DNA of 31,933 bases from Conidiobolus incongruus B7586 (Eukaryota > Entomophthoromycota > Entomophthoromycetes > Entomophthorales > Conidiobolaceae), in the NCBI GenBank assembly GCA_000697335.1, contig JNEM01015871.1, positions 1-31,933 of the forward strand, written 5' to 3'. The position numbers were made by a program, and so were the translations under genes. The notes under the pieces are model-generated. The model did not search any database, had not been told where the DNA came from, and saw nothing but the letters and a program-made list of their open reading frames with translations. Shown here piece after piece: positions 1-11,000 of this stretch. Numbering within the stretch: position 1 is the stretch's first letter; each line of letters opens with the position of its first letter.

Positions 1-492
1 GGAACCTCTAGAAAATATTAAGAATACCTCAGCCTACCATACCTATTTGCAAAAAATTAGGGAGTGTGTCTCCTCTAAGAGACCCACTGGGGGAGTGTTA
101 AGAGACTAGTTCTCTAAATTCTTATATACACTTTATATAATCCAATTAACTATAAATTATATGATTAATTTATACTTATGTAGTTAAATTAATTGTATAA
201 ATAGTATTAAATTATCTAATAAACTAGGTTCCTCTTTTTCCTCTCAATTCTTACTATTTTTACTTTTACACTATTTCTAAGATTGAGACTATATTCTGTC
301 AATATTATAGGATATTGGCACTACCTAATATAAATCTTAATATATCGGTGACTCATCCTAGTTCGAAGCTTAATTAAACTTTGTTTACACTTGCACGCTA
401 CAGCCACGTTATATTACCACGTTCTACACCACACTACTTTTATATTAAGTCTTCCTCTGCACTATATTAGTTTAACTACCACGATGCTTACA
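1..492 (+). mobile_element. 3' end of a Ty3/gypsy-like LTR retroelement, cut by the window edge
   Basis: Bases 1-95 are the last internal bases, ending in a purine tract (GGGGGAG, 89-95) that fits a polypurine tract. A 397-bp LTR follows at 96-492, starting TG and ending CA. The same LTR occurs twice more, inverted, at 23219-23617 and 28532-28931, which is what identifies it. This copy keeps much more G+C and six CpG sites in its LTR, so it looks younger than the other. The rest of the element lies outside the window, so intactness cannot be judged. Confidence 0.85.
96..492 (+). repeat. LTR (copy A, 3' LTR of the left-edge element)
   Basis: It begins TGTTAAGAGACTAG and ends ATGCTTACA, with the polypurine tract immediately before it. 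It aligns almost end to end with the reverse complement of the two LTRs near 23.2-23.6 kb and 28.5-28.9 kb, and the differences are mostly C/T and G/A. Confidence 0.88.
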
Positions 493-2935
493 CTTAAGAT
501 TCAATAATTATAATTATTTATTATGAAAGTTTAAGTTTTTAATAATACTTTAATAAGTTTTATTTAATAATATCTACTCTTTTTTTAAGCTTTAATTAAA
601 TTATAAGATATTTATTTTATATTTTTATTTATTAATTTGAGTATAAATTTTAATATATATATAAAATTCTTATAAAACTAATATTAAAATATTTAGATAA
701 TTCTTTAACTAAAATAAAAAAATATTTTTTTAATATATTTTTTCACTCTATTAATAATTAAAAGAGTAATAGTTAAAGTTAATCTTTTAAATTTTAACAG
801 ATTTTAAATAGTTTTTCATTTAATCTTAAAATAATTTATCTAATAATAAATAGTTAATTTAAATAATGTTTTATTACCAAAAGTTATTTATAAATTCTAA
901 ATAATTTTAGAGGGTTTATAGTTAAGTTTTATTAATATTTAAATAAAAAACTTTTAGTAACTATTATCTTATTTAAATATAATTAAATTAAACAACTAAT
1001 TTTAAAATATTAATTTTTTAATCAAAAAAATATGATATATATATATATATATATAATTTAAAATTATATAATCTCCTATTTATTTTATATATATTTGTTT
1101 ATTTAAAATTAATAATATATTTGAAAAATCAAAAATTAAAAAATTTCCCATTATTTCAAATTCATGGTAATAATAAACTATAAATTAAAAAAGATATTAT
1201 ATAAATAATATATGTGAACAATCTTGCTGTTGAATTTTTTTTAGTAATATATCTTATCATTGATAATAAAACATAGAAATTTTTATTTTTATCACAGAAG
1301 GATCTTAATTATTATATTAAATTAGATTGTATATTGTAAAATAATTTTAAATATTTTATAAAATTTGAATATCATAATTTAAAACTATTAAAATTATTAT
1401 ATTTTTTAACTTTAAAACTAAAAAACTATTTATATAATTGTTTTGAAATATATATATATATTAGGCTAATTATCATCATTAATTTTATCCTTTGTGTCAA
1501 AGATATTATTTTGAAAAAATATAGGTTTAGTGTAATTAAGCTATTGCGATCATACGCTATTGAAAATTATCATTAAATAATAATTCTTTTGAGCCTTGAA
1601 AACATCTTTAACATAAACTTTTATTTTAATTTTCTTACATATTTCAATATAATTTGATATATGATAAATGAAAAGATAAATATTTTTTTGAAATACAATT
1701 TTGATTTTAGAATTTATAAATATAATTAAGAATTTCAATTAGAATGAATTTGGAATAACTTTTGAAATCTGGAAATTCAAATTAGATTTTGTACTTGATT
1801 ATTGTATTAGGAAAATAGATTTATATTATCTCAATTTATTAAGCTAAAAATGTAATATATATTGAATTGGTACATCGTGAACTATATATCCAATATATTA
1901 CAAATAATATACATTAGAATAATAAATGAAATTTATAATAGTATTAAAAAAATAATAAATCAAGTACTATAAATAGGTAATATTACCAAATTGGGTAAGG
2001 ATTAAAAGATTGGTAATATAAGTTTACAACTAAATAAATATTGTATAATTAAAGGTAAATAAACAAAATATATTTTGAAATATAATATAAATTTTTTCTA
2101 TTTATAAATATTTTTTTGAATAGAATATATGTGCAAGATTTGTTTGTTATATGAAGTTTGATTAACATGATTTAGAATTTATTAGTTCAAGTAGAAAAAT
2201 CGGTATTAAAATTTAATTTTTAACTGAAAAATATTCTAAAGAGATTTTTTTGTTTCATCAATGATATTAATATATAATATGATATAAATATTAATATTCT
2301 TTAAATATTCACTTTAATGCATAAATATAAAATTTAATAAAAATAATCATATATTTTATAATTTTAATAATTATAAATTCTACATTAAATAAATTTCAAA
2401 GGGATATCTTTTGATAAGATTGTGAATGATTAATAAATCATAATTTGCTAATATAAAATTAGGCAAGCATATCATGATTAGGAAAATAAACATTATATAC
2501 TATAAAATTTGTATCAATAAAATTAAATATAATTTTATAGTGAAATTTGTTAAAAATGAGTTGAAATTGATAATGATGATGATCTAATAGGATAAGATAG
2601 TGATTAGATTGATTTTATCTTATACCCATAAATTAATTAAAAATTTTTATATTAATTGACTGAAATTGGTATTGGTGTTATTCAATCATTTGAATTATCT
2701 ATAGAGAATCTATGACTCTGATTGGTTGATGCGATGACAAATGGTTGAAAAGTTGAGCGTGAGTGTGTATAGATATAATATGGATTAAAAAATGATATTG
2801 AAATTAACCTTGTGTTGGTAACATAATAAATCTTTGGTAATTACTTGCGTATCTTTTATTTAGCTACTATTTCAACACCCAATATCACCAATATCTCCTA
2901 AATCATCTGTATTGACTCTGTTTATTAGTTCCACA
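493..2935. other. Intergenic AT-rich spacer, first kilobase probably decayed repeat
   Basis: No open frame here looks like protein. About 493-1540 has almost no G+C and no CpG that I saw, and resembles decayed repeat DNA. An (AT)n run lies at 1035-1055. Base use becomes more mixed after about 1545, and the last few hundred bases before 2936 are the CYT1 promoter region. Confidence 0.6.
2719..2725 (-). promoter_or_regulatory. CCAAT box (HAP/NF-Y type) upstream of CYT1
   Basis: TGATTGG on the plus strand reads CCAATCA on the minus strand, the form preferred by the HAP complex. It lies about 211 bp before the CYT1 start. In yeast, CYT1 and other respiratory genes are controlled by HAP2/3/4/5 through such boxes; use here is inferred. 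Confidence 0.45.
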
Positions 2936-4116
2936 ATGTTGGGTAGATTATCATCTTCTGCTATTCGATCTGCTTCTCGTCAATTTTATCAACAGGTAGA
3001 TTTCAATCAAGAATTCAATCTCAATCAAAAGCTTAATCATTTCTATTTTTCATTTAATCAATAGACTCGTGCCTCCTCCACTCAGTCTGCTAAACCTATT
3101 GTAAGAAATAATTTTAATCAGTCAAATTAATCAAAATTAAACTAATCGATTTTTTCCGATCATTTTATTAGGCCAACAAATTAGAGTTTGCTACTGCTAC
3201 CGCTCTTACATTAATTGCTGGTGGAACTGGACTTGCCCTCTATACCACTCCTACTGTCAACGCCTCCGCTGCTGATGACGGTCTCCATCCTCCTTCTTAT
3301 CCTTGGGTTCAAAATAGCTGGATTAGCACTTTTGACCACGCCAGTATCCGTCGTGGTTACCAAGTTTACAAGGAAGTTTGCGCTGCCTGTCACTCTTTGA
3401 ACCGCATTGCCTTCCGTAACTTGGTTGGTGTCTCCCACACCGAAGAAGAAGCTAAGGCTTTGGCTGAAGAATTTGAGTACACTGATGGTCCCAACGATGA
3501 AGGTGAAATGTTTGAACGTCCAGGAAAAGTAATTATATTGATTTACTATGCTTTAAAATCTTTAATTTATTTTATGTGAATCTAGTTATCTGATTACTTC
3601 CCCAATCCTTACCCCAATGAAGAAGCTGCCCGTGCTGGTAATGCCGGTGCTTTGCCTCCCGATTTGAGTTTGATCGTCAAGGCCCGTCACGGTGGTGCCG
3701 TATGTCTAATACATTTTAAAATAGTAATTTTAATTTGGTCTAACCTCGTGTGTTTTTTATAGGATTATATCTTCTCTCTTCTTACTGGTTACGTCGATCC
3801 CCCCGGTGGTGTTGAAGTTCGTGAAGGTTTGAACTACAACCCCTACTTCCCTGGTGGTGCTATTGCTATGGCTCGTGTCTTATTCGATGGTTTAGTTGAA
3901 TACGAAGATGGTACCCCTGCCACCACCTCCCAAATGGCTAAGGATGTTACCAACTTCTTACACTGGGCTTCTGAACCCGAACACGATGATCGTAAGAGAA
4001 TGGGTATGAAGGCCGTTTTCATTTTAACTTTACTCACTGGTATGTCCATTTGGTTAAAGAGATTCAAGTGGTCTACCCTCAAGACTCGTAAAATTGTCTA
4101 CAACCCCTCTAAATAA
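2936..4116 (+). CDS. CYT1: Cytochrome c1, haem subunit of complex III
   Basis: Five exons: 2936-2995, 3065-3100, 3172-3528, 3586-3699 and 3763-4116. All introns are GT-AG, 57-71 nt, and the protein is 306 aa, close to the usual fungal length. It passes electrons from the Rieske protein to cytochrome c at the inner mitochondrial membrane. Residues 1-32 are a basic, Ser-rich presequence. A hydrophobic sorting segment follows at about 38-56, so the bipartite signal is probably cleaved near residue 63. The haem c motif CAACH has Cys102, Cys105 and His106. Met225, in a [14 protein letters not shown] context, is the expected axial ligand. A C-terminal membrane anchor lies at about 271-287, followed by a basic tail. 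The start gives the only good presequence. The gene is convergent with the DCAF6-like gene downstream. Confidence 0.97.
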
Positions 4117-4994
4117 GAAATCATAAATTTTGTTTGCTGATAAAAGTGAAATAATTTGATAACAAATGACACTAATACAATTTAAAAACGAATATACCTT
4201 ACTCTATTTATTTTATTATCAATTACATACCTAACCATTTATATTAATATTAAAACATAAAACGTATGGTTTGATCTATTTAGCATGACTGTAATAAGTG
4301 TTATACAATTTGATCAACAAAGTTATTATATCCTCCTGATTTTTTACACTATATTCACATTATCATTCCTTTAGTTAAATCATATATGACATTCTAACTC
4401 AAAATTCAAGTTCAAATATATGTAAATGAGACTTGTCAAGCTGAGATATATCAGGATTGTATTTACATTATTTTTAAATTTATTATTATATTCAAGAAAT
4501 GAAAACTAAACTCAATATATATTATCAACTTTGTTCGTTTTGTGTATTTTTTTAAAACGATTTGAAAATATTTAATTGAATATGTTATAAAAATATTTTG
4601 TTATCATTATGTTAAAACAGCATGGTTAGAAGTCAGTTTAACCTGATCATTAATATCAAAAATCAACGTAGGAAATTTAATCAGCCAAATTATTAAAATG
4701 TGATGTTTTGTCAGTATAGAATGTGTTAAAATGATCATTAAAGTTTTTTTTTCTCAACAATCTATTATTTATTGAGAATTATTGATTAAAATTAGTATTT
4801 TATAATAAATTTTATACTATTAACTTATATTTGATTTAATAGCAAAAAAACAGATATGCTTATAATATTATTTGATTTGGAATATTTTAGATGTTTTTAT
4901 TGAATTAGAATCTATAGTATTGCAAGATTGAGAATTGAAAAATATTTATGCAATATTTGTTATTTTATAATATTTAAAAATATACACGGGTTTG
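4117..4994. other. Spacer between convergent 3' ends
   Basis: AT-rich DNA between the stop codons of CYT1 and the DCAF6-like gene. It should carry both 3' untranslated ends. I see no coding sequence or structured RNA in it. Confidence 0.6.
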
Positions 4995-6912
4995 TTAAAG
5001 TGGTGAGAAATTGAAATCGTTGATATGATCAGAGTCTTCTTCATCTTCTTGATCAGATCGATTATCATTTGATACTTCTGGAGAAAATGAAGCTCTAGAG
5101 TTAGGCCAAATATTCCTGGAAAATCCGTATGTAATAACATAATTTCTTACAGGAGGACGGTCTTGAGGTGGATCACTTGGATCAGAGGTATCAGACCGAT
5201 CATCATCCGAGATCTCACCTGTATATCCGAATAAACCCATGAGAAGTGCTCCAAAATCGAATCGAGTAATGTGATGATGCCCTAACTGTCTGTTTCTTTC
5301 ATTCTTCAGACAAATTCTCTTTACATTGGGCATATGCGATTCTTGACTATAGTACTTAACAACTTCAGTGTTGCTTTCAGTAGGCGGTTGATTACTTGAT
5401 TCTGATTCCATAAAAGTATCGGATAGTGCTAATTTACACATTTCAACGTGAGATGAGGGGGAGAGGATTTTCACCGAGTCATCAATACCTGACACGGCGA
5501 TCGATGGATCGAATGGATGTCCTTCCATACAGTTAACTATTTCGGTATCACAAGTTAATATCTGTACCACATTTCCCTTCTCTTTATCCCAAATAAATAA
5601 CTTGCCATCGTCACTTCCTGACATCACATATTCATCTTGAGGACCATAAAAGTTCACATCCTTTACAGTTTGAATGTTGCAGTGACCTGAATATGATCTT
5701 ATCGGACGTATATAATCTATTTGTTCCGATGAATTATTTTCTCTTGATGGATCAGGTTCATCGGTAATAAAAGAGGATCGATCATGTATATCAATGTCGC
5801 TCCTGTGCTCTTCATCTTCGGAATCGATATAGCCATCTCCATAATTAGTTCCCCAAGGGTGCGTATGACTGATAATAGAATCATTACTATCAGAGTCACT
5901 ATCTTGGCTTTGATGAACTTCGCGTTGGATATCAAACAGATAAATGCGTTCACCAGACCAAGATGATAAAAATTCAGTGCGATTGAATTTGCTAAATCTG
6001 ATTGCTGTAATTGTATCACTGGGCCTACCATTATAAGCATGAATTGAAAATTTAGAAATATATGTAGGAGAATCTGAATTTTTGGCCATTCTTAAATCGC
6101 TCAAAAATACATGCCTATTCTCACCACCAACTAAAATATAATGTGGATCAAATGAGTTGACTGATAACGCTGTCAAATCTTGAGAAATTTTTTCATAGTT
6201 AAATAAGGGTTTACGGTGAGAACTAGAACAAAGATGATTTTCTCTCAGGTCTGTGAGTCTAACGGTACTGTCTTCACTGCAGGATAAAAAGGTATGAGAA
6301 GATAATGGAGCTATTTTTTTTACTCTCTTGGTATGGCATCTACAAGTTTGTCTACAGGAACTAGATGTATATCTTATATCTCCTTCGTAATTGATATCGA
6401 ACACTTTTATAAGTTTATCCGCGGCACCGGAAACTATTGTCGAGTCATTTGTATGTGGCATAAATTTAGCATCAAAAATATTTCCTGTGTGACCTGATTA
6501 AAATTTAATTCAGTATAAGATATATATTATTAAAATATTATATAAACCTGTATCAATAGAAATAGTTGGAGAATAGTCTTCATAATTCCAAATATATAAT
6601 TTGGTATCGTCAGAACCAGATAAAAGATACTTGCCGTCGGAGGACCAACTGTAGTAATAAAATATAAATTATTTAATATTAAATTAAATTTATGTATAAA
6701 TTATACCATAAAGTATTAACACAACCAGTGTGGGCTTCTAGAGTATTTGAAATTTCAAAAGTTTGAACAATAGATAAATCTGAATGAATTTTTCTTTCTA
6801 AATTAATATTTATTAATATTTTATTATAGAAAATATTAACATAGCTTTATTTACTAAATACTCTATTGGGCTCTAGTAACCTTTCAAAGTGTCTTTGAAA
6901 CAAAGAACTCAT
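4995..6912 (-). CDS. DCAF6/DCAF8-like WD40 protein, putative CUL4-DDB1 substrate receptor
   Basis: Four exons: 6855-6912, 6707-6797, 6548-6648 and 4995-6493; introns of 57, 58 and 54 nt; 582 aa. The first three exons supply the N-terminus and first WD repeat (AHTGCVNTLCWSSDGKYLLS, about 41-60), which fits the family well. The next repeat begins GHTGNIFDAKF at about 84. Repeats continue to about residue 275, with SDLR and TDLR strings resembling the DWD motif used to bind DDB1. A low-complexity acidic Ser/Asp insert follows at about 275-340. The last repeats contain VMSGSDDGKLFIWD and CMEGHPFDPSIAVSGIDDSVKI, typical of DCAF6. The tail is acidic and disordered. The split propeller with an acidic insert matches vertebrate DCAF6. 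Ubiquitin-ligase function is inferred from the family. Confidence 0.88.
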
Positions 6913-7504
6913 AATTGAATGATTGTTATTAAATGAATGCTTATTTGATACCAATAAAGTAGTTCTGAAATTACGATATTATTCAACCGTTTAAATAGTT
7001 GTAATCAAGTGAATGCTGATCTTTTCACCTTGAAAACCATATTTAGCAGTCATTGTATTGGCTGGATTTTTTATTTTATTATGGGATATCCGCAAAGTTC
7101 TTTTATGGTTCAATTTTATTTTAAATATTTTCATTAATTAAATTTATCAGTAATCAGTTAATTATTGAATTTTTATGACATCAACTTTAAAATATTTGAA
7201 TTGTATCAAACAACAGTGTTAAACATTTTTGATTTGTTCAATAAATACAATTAATAATTATATAATGACTTGTAATTACCTACCTGAATTTATTAAAGTT
7301 GGATGAACTTTAATATCAATCAAATGGATATTTCGTATTATGAGAGCAAGCTAATATTTAAATAAAAGCAATTATAGTATATATATACATATATAAAAAA
7401 TATTAATTTTACTAAATCACTAATTGTAAAATAAAGTTGATGTAATAATTTATATTAGATATTTGATTGATTATATTATATTAATAGTATAATAATAATA
7501 TGAT
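6913..7504. other. Spacer: DCAF6-like promoter side and SCP2 3' side
   Basis: AT-rich DNA holding the upstream region of the DCAF6-like gene and the 3' end of the SCP2 gene at 7505. An ATTGG (minus-strand CCAAT) lies at about 7059-7063. I see no gene. Confidence 0.5.
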
Positions 7505-7897
7505 TCATAACTTTGATTCATGATAAACTAATTTAAATAAATAATCCAATCGAGCTGCTAATATTTTTTTCCCTTTAGCTTTGAATTTACCATGTAAGTA
7601 CGCTTTTTGAGCTTTTTTCTTACCAGAAAAAATCTTATGCAACAAATCATCATGAATAATAATAACGATATCTGGCTTTTCGTCCAATATACCGCTAATG
7701 ACCATGGGTCTTTCATTTTTGAGATCAATTGTCCATGATTTCATCTGACTTTGTCTGTTGATCACATCAAACTGGAAACGATACTTTAAGCTATATGAGA
7801 TGTTTTTAACTTGATCATCTGATAATAATTCAAACCTTTTTGCTAGCCATTCAAAGTTGGAAGTAGAGTGAAATCCGTGAACTTGATAGAGAGTCAT
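7505..7897 (-). CDS. SCP2-domain protein, peroxisomal (diverged copy, ends SKL)
   Basis: An intronless 130-aa protein formed almost entirely by one sterol carrier protein 2 (SCP2) domain. These domains bind lipids and acyl-CoA in a hydrophobic tunnel; small fungal forms act in peroxisomes. Visible family positions are WTIDLKNERP in the middle, DIVIIIHDDLLHKIFSGKKKAQKAYLHG in two adjoining blocks, and KGKKILAARLDYLF near the end. The last three residues, SKL, are the canonical type 1 peroxisomal targeting signal. It is a tandem neighbour and clear but distant paralogue of the gene at 8611-9000, which shares the MTL start, length and PTS1. It is richer in Lys, Ile and AT-ending codons, suggesting weaker expression or relaxed constraint. 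A TATAAATA box lies about 50 bp upstream. Confidence 0.85.
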   Translation of the reverse strand: MTLYQVHGFHSTSNFEWLAKRFELLSDDQVKNISYSLKYRFQFDVINRQSQMKSWTIDLKNERPMVISGILDEKPDIVIIIHDDLLHKIFSGKKKAQKAYLHGKFKAKGKKILAARLDYLFKLVYHESKL

Positions 7898-8610
7898 TTT
7901 GATTAAATGTAATCTAAAAAGCCATCTTCCAAGGAATAGAGCTGATATTTATACTAAACTTTCAATGCACATTTTTATTAAGTCAATATGCATTTAAATC
8001 CAAAATCAATTAATTTTATTAAGGACTTTAATTATCACACTATATTGAATGAAACTATTGACCCAACAATAATCGATTTACCAATAATTAATTCAGCATA
8101 AAGAGAAAGTATCAAAGTATTCTATTAAATTTGTGCAGTACAAATAACATATTATAATGTGTATAGAATATGAATCTTAATCATTGTTCAAATATTTTAC
8201 TATGTTTCAAATTAAATTACTTTGAGCTATAGTGAGTTGGTGATGATCATAAAATTTATGTTAATATTTCGTATTAAACTTATAAAATAATTATACTCAT
8301 ATATCATATTTATCAAGACTAGATATATTAAAATATGAATTAAAAATGGCAAGTATAACTATATTTTTGAGTATATGAGATTATAGTTGAAAGAATGCAG
8401 CCGGATAAAGTGTATATATCCATATCATATTGTGTAGAATGTTTTATAATACAAAAGTATTAAATATATTAAAATCTAATTTAATAACAAATATATTTAA
8501 TAGTAATAGGCAGGTAAAAATAAAGTTAAAAAAGGTAGGTATATATCTAAAGTAAAATACAGATGAATTTATTCATGAAAAGAATCGAAGAGAATAATAA
8601 ATTCCAGGAT
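7898..8610. other. Spacer between the two SCP2 genes
   Basis: About 0.7 kb of AT-rich DNA with the promoter of the downstream SCP2 copy and the 3' end of the upstream one. No further gene is seen. The two genes are too far apart for a shared transcript to be assumed. Confidence 0.5.
7946..7953 (-). promoter_or_regulatory. TATA box of the SCP2 gene at 7505-7897
   Basis: The minus strand reads TATAAATA about 50 bp before the ATG. The same octamer sits at a similar distance before the other two complete intronless genes in the window. Confidence 0.5.
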
Positions 8611-9000
8611 TTACAATTTAGCATTACCGCGGACTTCTTTGAAGATATTGTCTAATTTAGTAGCTAAGAGCATTTGTCCTTTAACCTTAATTTTACCTTG
8701 CATAAAGGATTTTTGAGCGTTGGCCTTACCCTGGAAAAGTTGGACAAAGAGGTCATCACCAACTTCAATAGTTACATCAGCCTTTCCAGGAGCACCATTC
8801 TTGACTTCAGGTTTTCCGCTCTTGAGGTCAACAGTCCAGGTTTCTTCCTTGCCACTGTTATTCTTAATCTTAAATGCAAAGACAGCCTTAGCTTGCTTAG
8901 CTAATTTATCTTGTTTGTCTTGAGGCAAAGATTTGAAAGCAGAATCAATTTGCTTGAAAGCTTCAGAGGCTTTGTATCCAGAAACGTCGTTAAGAGTCAT
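8611..9000 (-). CDS. SCP2-domain protein, peroxisomal (well-conserved copy, ends AKL)
   Basis: An intronless 129-aa single SCP2 domain resembling the small peroxisomal non-specific lipid-transfer proteins of fungi. The family pattern is clear: FAFKIKNNSG, then TWTVDLKSGKPEV, then ADVTIEVGDDLFVQLFQGK, then KVKGQMLLATKLDNIF. It ends in AKL, an accepted PTS1 variant. I chose the ATG at 9000 rather than the upstream one at 9048, because it gives the family length, matches the MTL start of the paralogue at 7505-7897, and avoids a hydrophobic extension unlike the family. C/G-ending codons are common, as in highly expressed genes. Upstream are a TATAAATA box and a CCAAT box. It is likely involved in fatty-acid or sterol handling during peroxisomal beta-oxidation. 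Confidence 0.92.
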   Translation of the reverse strand: MTLNDVSGYKASEAFKQIDSAFKSLPQDKQDKLAKQAKAVFAFKIKNNSGKEETWTVDLKSGKPEVKNGAPGKADVTIEVGDDLFVQLFQGKANAQKSFMQGKIKVKGQMLLATKLDNIFKEVRGNAKL

Positions 9001-9060
9001 TTTAATATAATATTTAAGTTTTAATAAAAGGAGATAATTCAGAGGCACCTGGCAAATCCT

Positions 9061-9068
9061 TATTTATA
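9061..9068 (-). promoter_or_regulatory. TATA box of the SCP2 gene at 8611-9000
   Basis: TATAAATA on the minus strand, 61-68 bp before the ATG. A CCAATCA box (minus strand, 9121-9127) lies about 55 bp further upstream, an ordinary core-promoter arrangement. Confidence 0.5.
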
Positions 9069-9120
9069 TTCATCTTTATTTTTCTCATCCCTTTTTGGCA
9101 AAGGGTTGGAAATTTAATGA

Positions 9121-9127
9121 TGATTGG
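9121..9127 (-). promoter_or_regulatory. CCAAT box upstream of SCP2
   Basis: TGATTGG on the plus strand, CCAATCA in the direction of the gene, about 125 bp before the ATG. Confidence 0.4.
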
Positions 9128-11000
9128 TCATCAAGTGACGTAAATTTAATGAAAAACAAAACTATCATATGAAGAGTTAACGATCAGACAATTTGTAATA
9201 TAAGATCTTTTTAAATATTTAAACATATATTATATGTATATATCGTTTATAACTATTAGATGAGTCTACAGTCAGTTTCACAATAACATATAAAAAAATA
9301 TTCAATTAAAATACATTTCATTGATGTAAATTACAATAAAATTTACTGTCTAGCATGCATTTTGAAACAATATAATTAGCATTTGATAATAAAACGAATG
9401 TAAAATACAAACTTTATAACAAAGGAATAAAAATGATATTATTATCCACACCAAATTCATATGAAAATTATCGGACGATGATATTGTAAATTTGTTTCCA
9501 GACTTTTCGTAGTAAGTCATATGTTGATTTATCGTAATATAACCGATGTTATATTTTAAATATCAAACATGCCTTAATCAATCTTCAAATTATGTTTCGA
9601 TTATCTCATTATTCACTTTACACCAATAAAATTTCAGATATTAATAACAGAACTCCTATTTTTGACAGGGTATTCTTTCAAATATTGGATATTTTTCAAC
9701 TGATCAAGCCATAAAACCAATCTTTTCAAGGAATCTGTTTTCCTACTAAATATAGAATAATCAAAAATATTGATAGATTTAACTTTTAATTAAAATGATG
9801 TTAATGATTTTCAATATTGAGATATTTAATATACTTATTAATTTATATAATATAAAAAATAGAACAGCTATTAAATAATTGACGACATATAATGAATAAA
9901 AATCTTTGATGTATAGGATTATTCCATGCCGAATATATTGATATTGTCATTTTTCAAATTAGATAAATATTTAATTATTTTATTTTACTTTTTATAGACT
10001 TGCAAATTACATATAAGAATAAATCTCAAGAGCTGAGTTTTGATACCAAGTATTTTTAAAATTTAAACAATAAAAATAATACTATACATAATTTTAATTG
10101 TAAGGTATTTTTATATTTTTGATTTATTCAATCAATGTAAACTATGTATTTTATTATTTAAATATAAAAATATTATTAAAATTCAATAAAATATTCTCAT
10201 AATAAAACGGTGGTTAAAAATGAAAAGAAAGAATGTTATTTTAATAAACTACCAGATTTTCATTAATATGAAAAAATGTATAAAAAGTTTGAAGATTCAA
10301 TAATTAATGGTATTTTAAAATATGATATTAATGAATTGATTAATAATCAGGAATAAATTATCTAGTAAAATAAAATATATAAAATTTTTTATTTAGGTTT
10401 AAATTTCACTAAACTAGATAATTTATCGAAATCTTCAATTTGATATTGAATAAAAATAATCTATTCATATTATAAATGGTATATATTTACATGAATTAAA
10501 AGCATTTACATTTATTTTGTTCATGCTTAATTGGTATATTAAATTGAATAAGATAAACATAACATTTATATTAGAGTATATTTTGTTTTTTACAATCATA
10601 AAAGTTAACATTAATTATTGTAATTAATTAATGTAAAATATTATGTTTTGAAATTTAATAAGTACAACTTTTTTAAACAATTTATCAAGTTATAATTATA
10701 TTATTATTGAAATAATCTCAGGTCAAGATACACTATTAGATGAGAAAGTATTCCCATTGGGTAAATAGAATTATTTAACTTATGCTCTATCAATCTAATT
10801 ACAAGCGCAATAATAATCAAAAGTTCTATATAAAAATAGGTTTTTATTATTAAAATAAAACTTGAATTCAAATACCTTGTGGTTATTAGACAATTTTGTG
10901 CAAATGTCATAGCCAATAGAATTAAAAAAATTACTAAAAACACAGTTAGTAATAGTAATCAATATTTTTATCAACTGGGATTAGATATTGATCAAAATAC
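9128..11000. other. Spacer between SCP2 and the AT-hook gene
   Basis: About 1.9 kb of AT-rich DNA. Several CpG sites remain (for example around 9470), so it does not look like the decayed repeat tract. Short open frames are rich in Ile, Leu and Phe and look random. I see no gene, tRNA or repeat family in it. Confidence 0.5.

Noticed and set aside
361-370. GTTCGAA string resembling the tRNA T-loop
   Set aside because: It lies inside the LTR, is altered in the other copies, and has no acceptor or anticodon stem around it.
1550-1738. 62-codon minus-strand open frame
   Set aside because: Rich in Ile, Lys, Phe and Tyr as random AT-rich DNA gives; no family pattern, no promoter signal.
10704-10943. 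79-codon minus-strand open frame, hydrophobic
   Set aside because: A membrane-like composition arises by chance from T-rich DNA. It lies in the 3' flank of the AT-hook gene, with no plausible start context.
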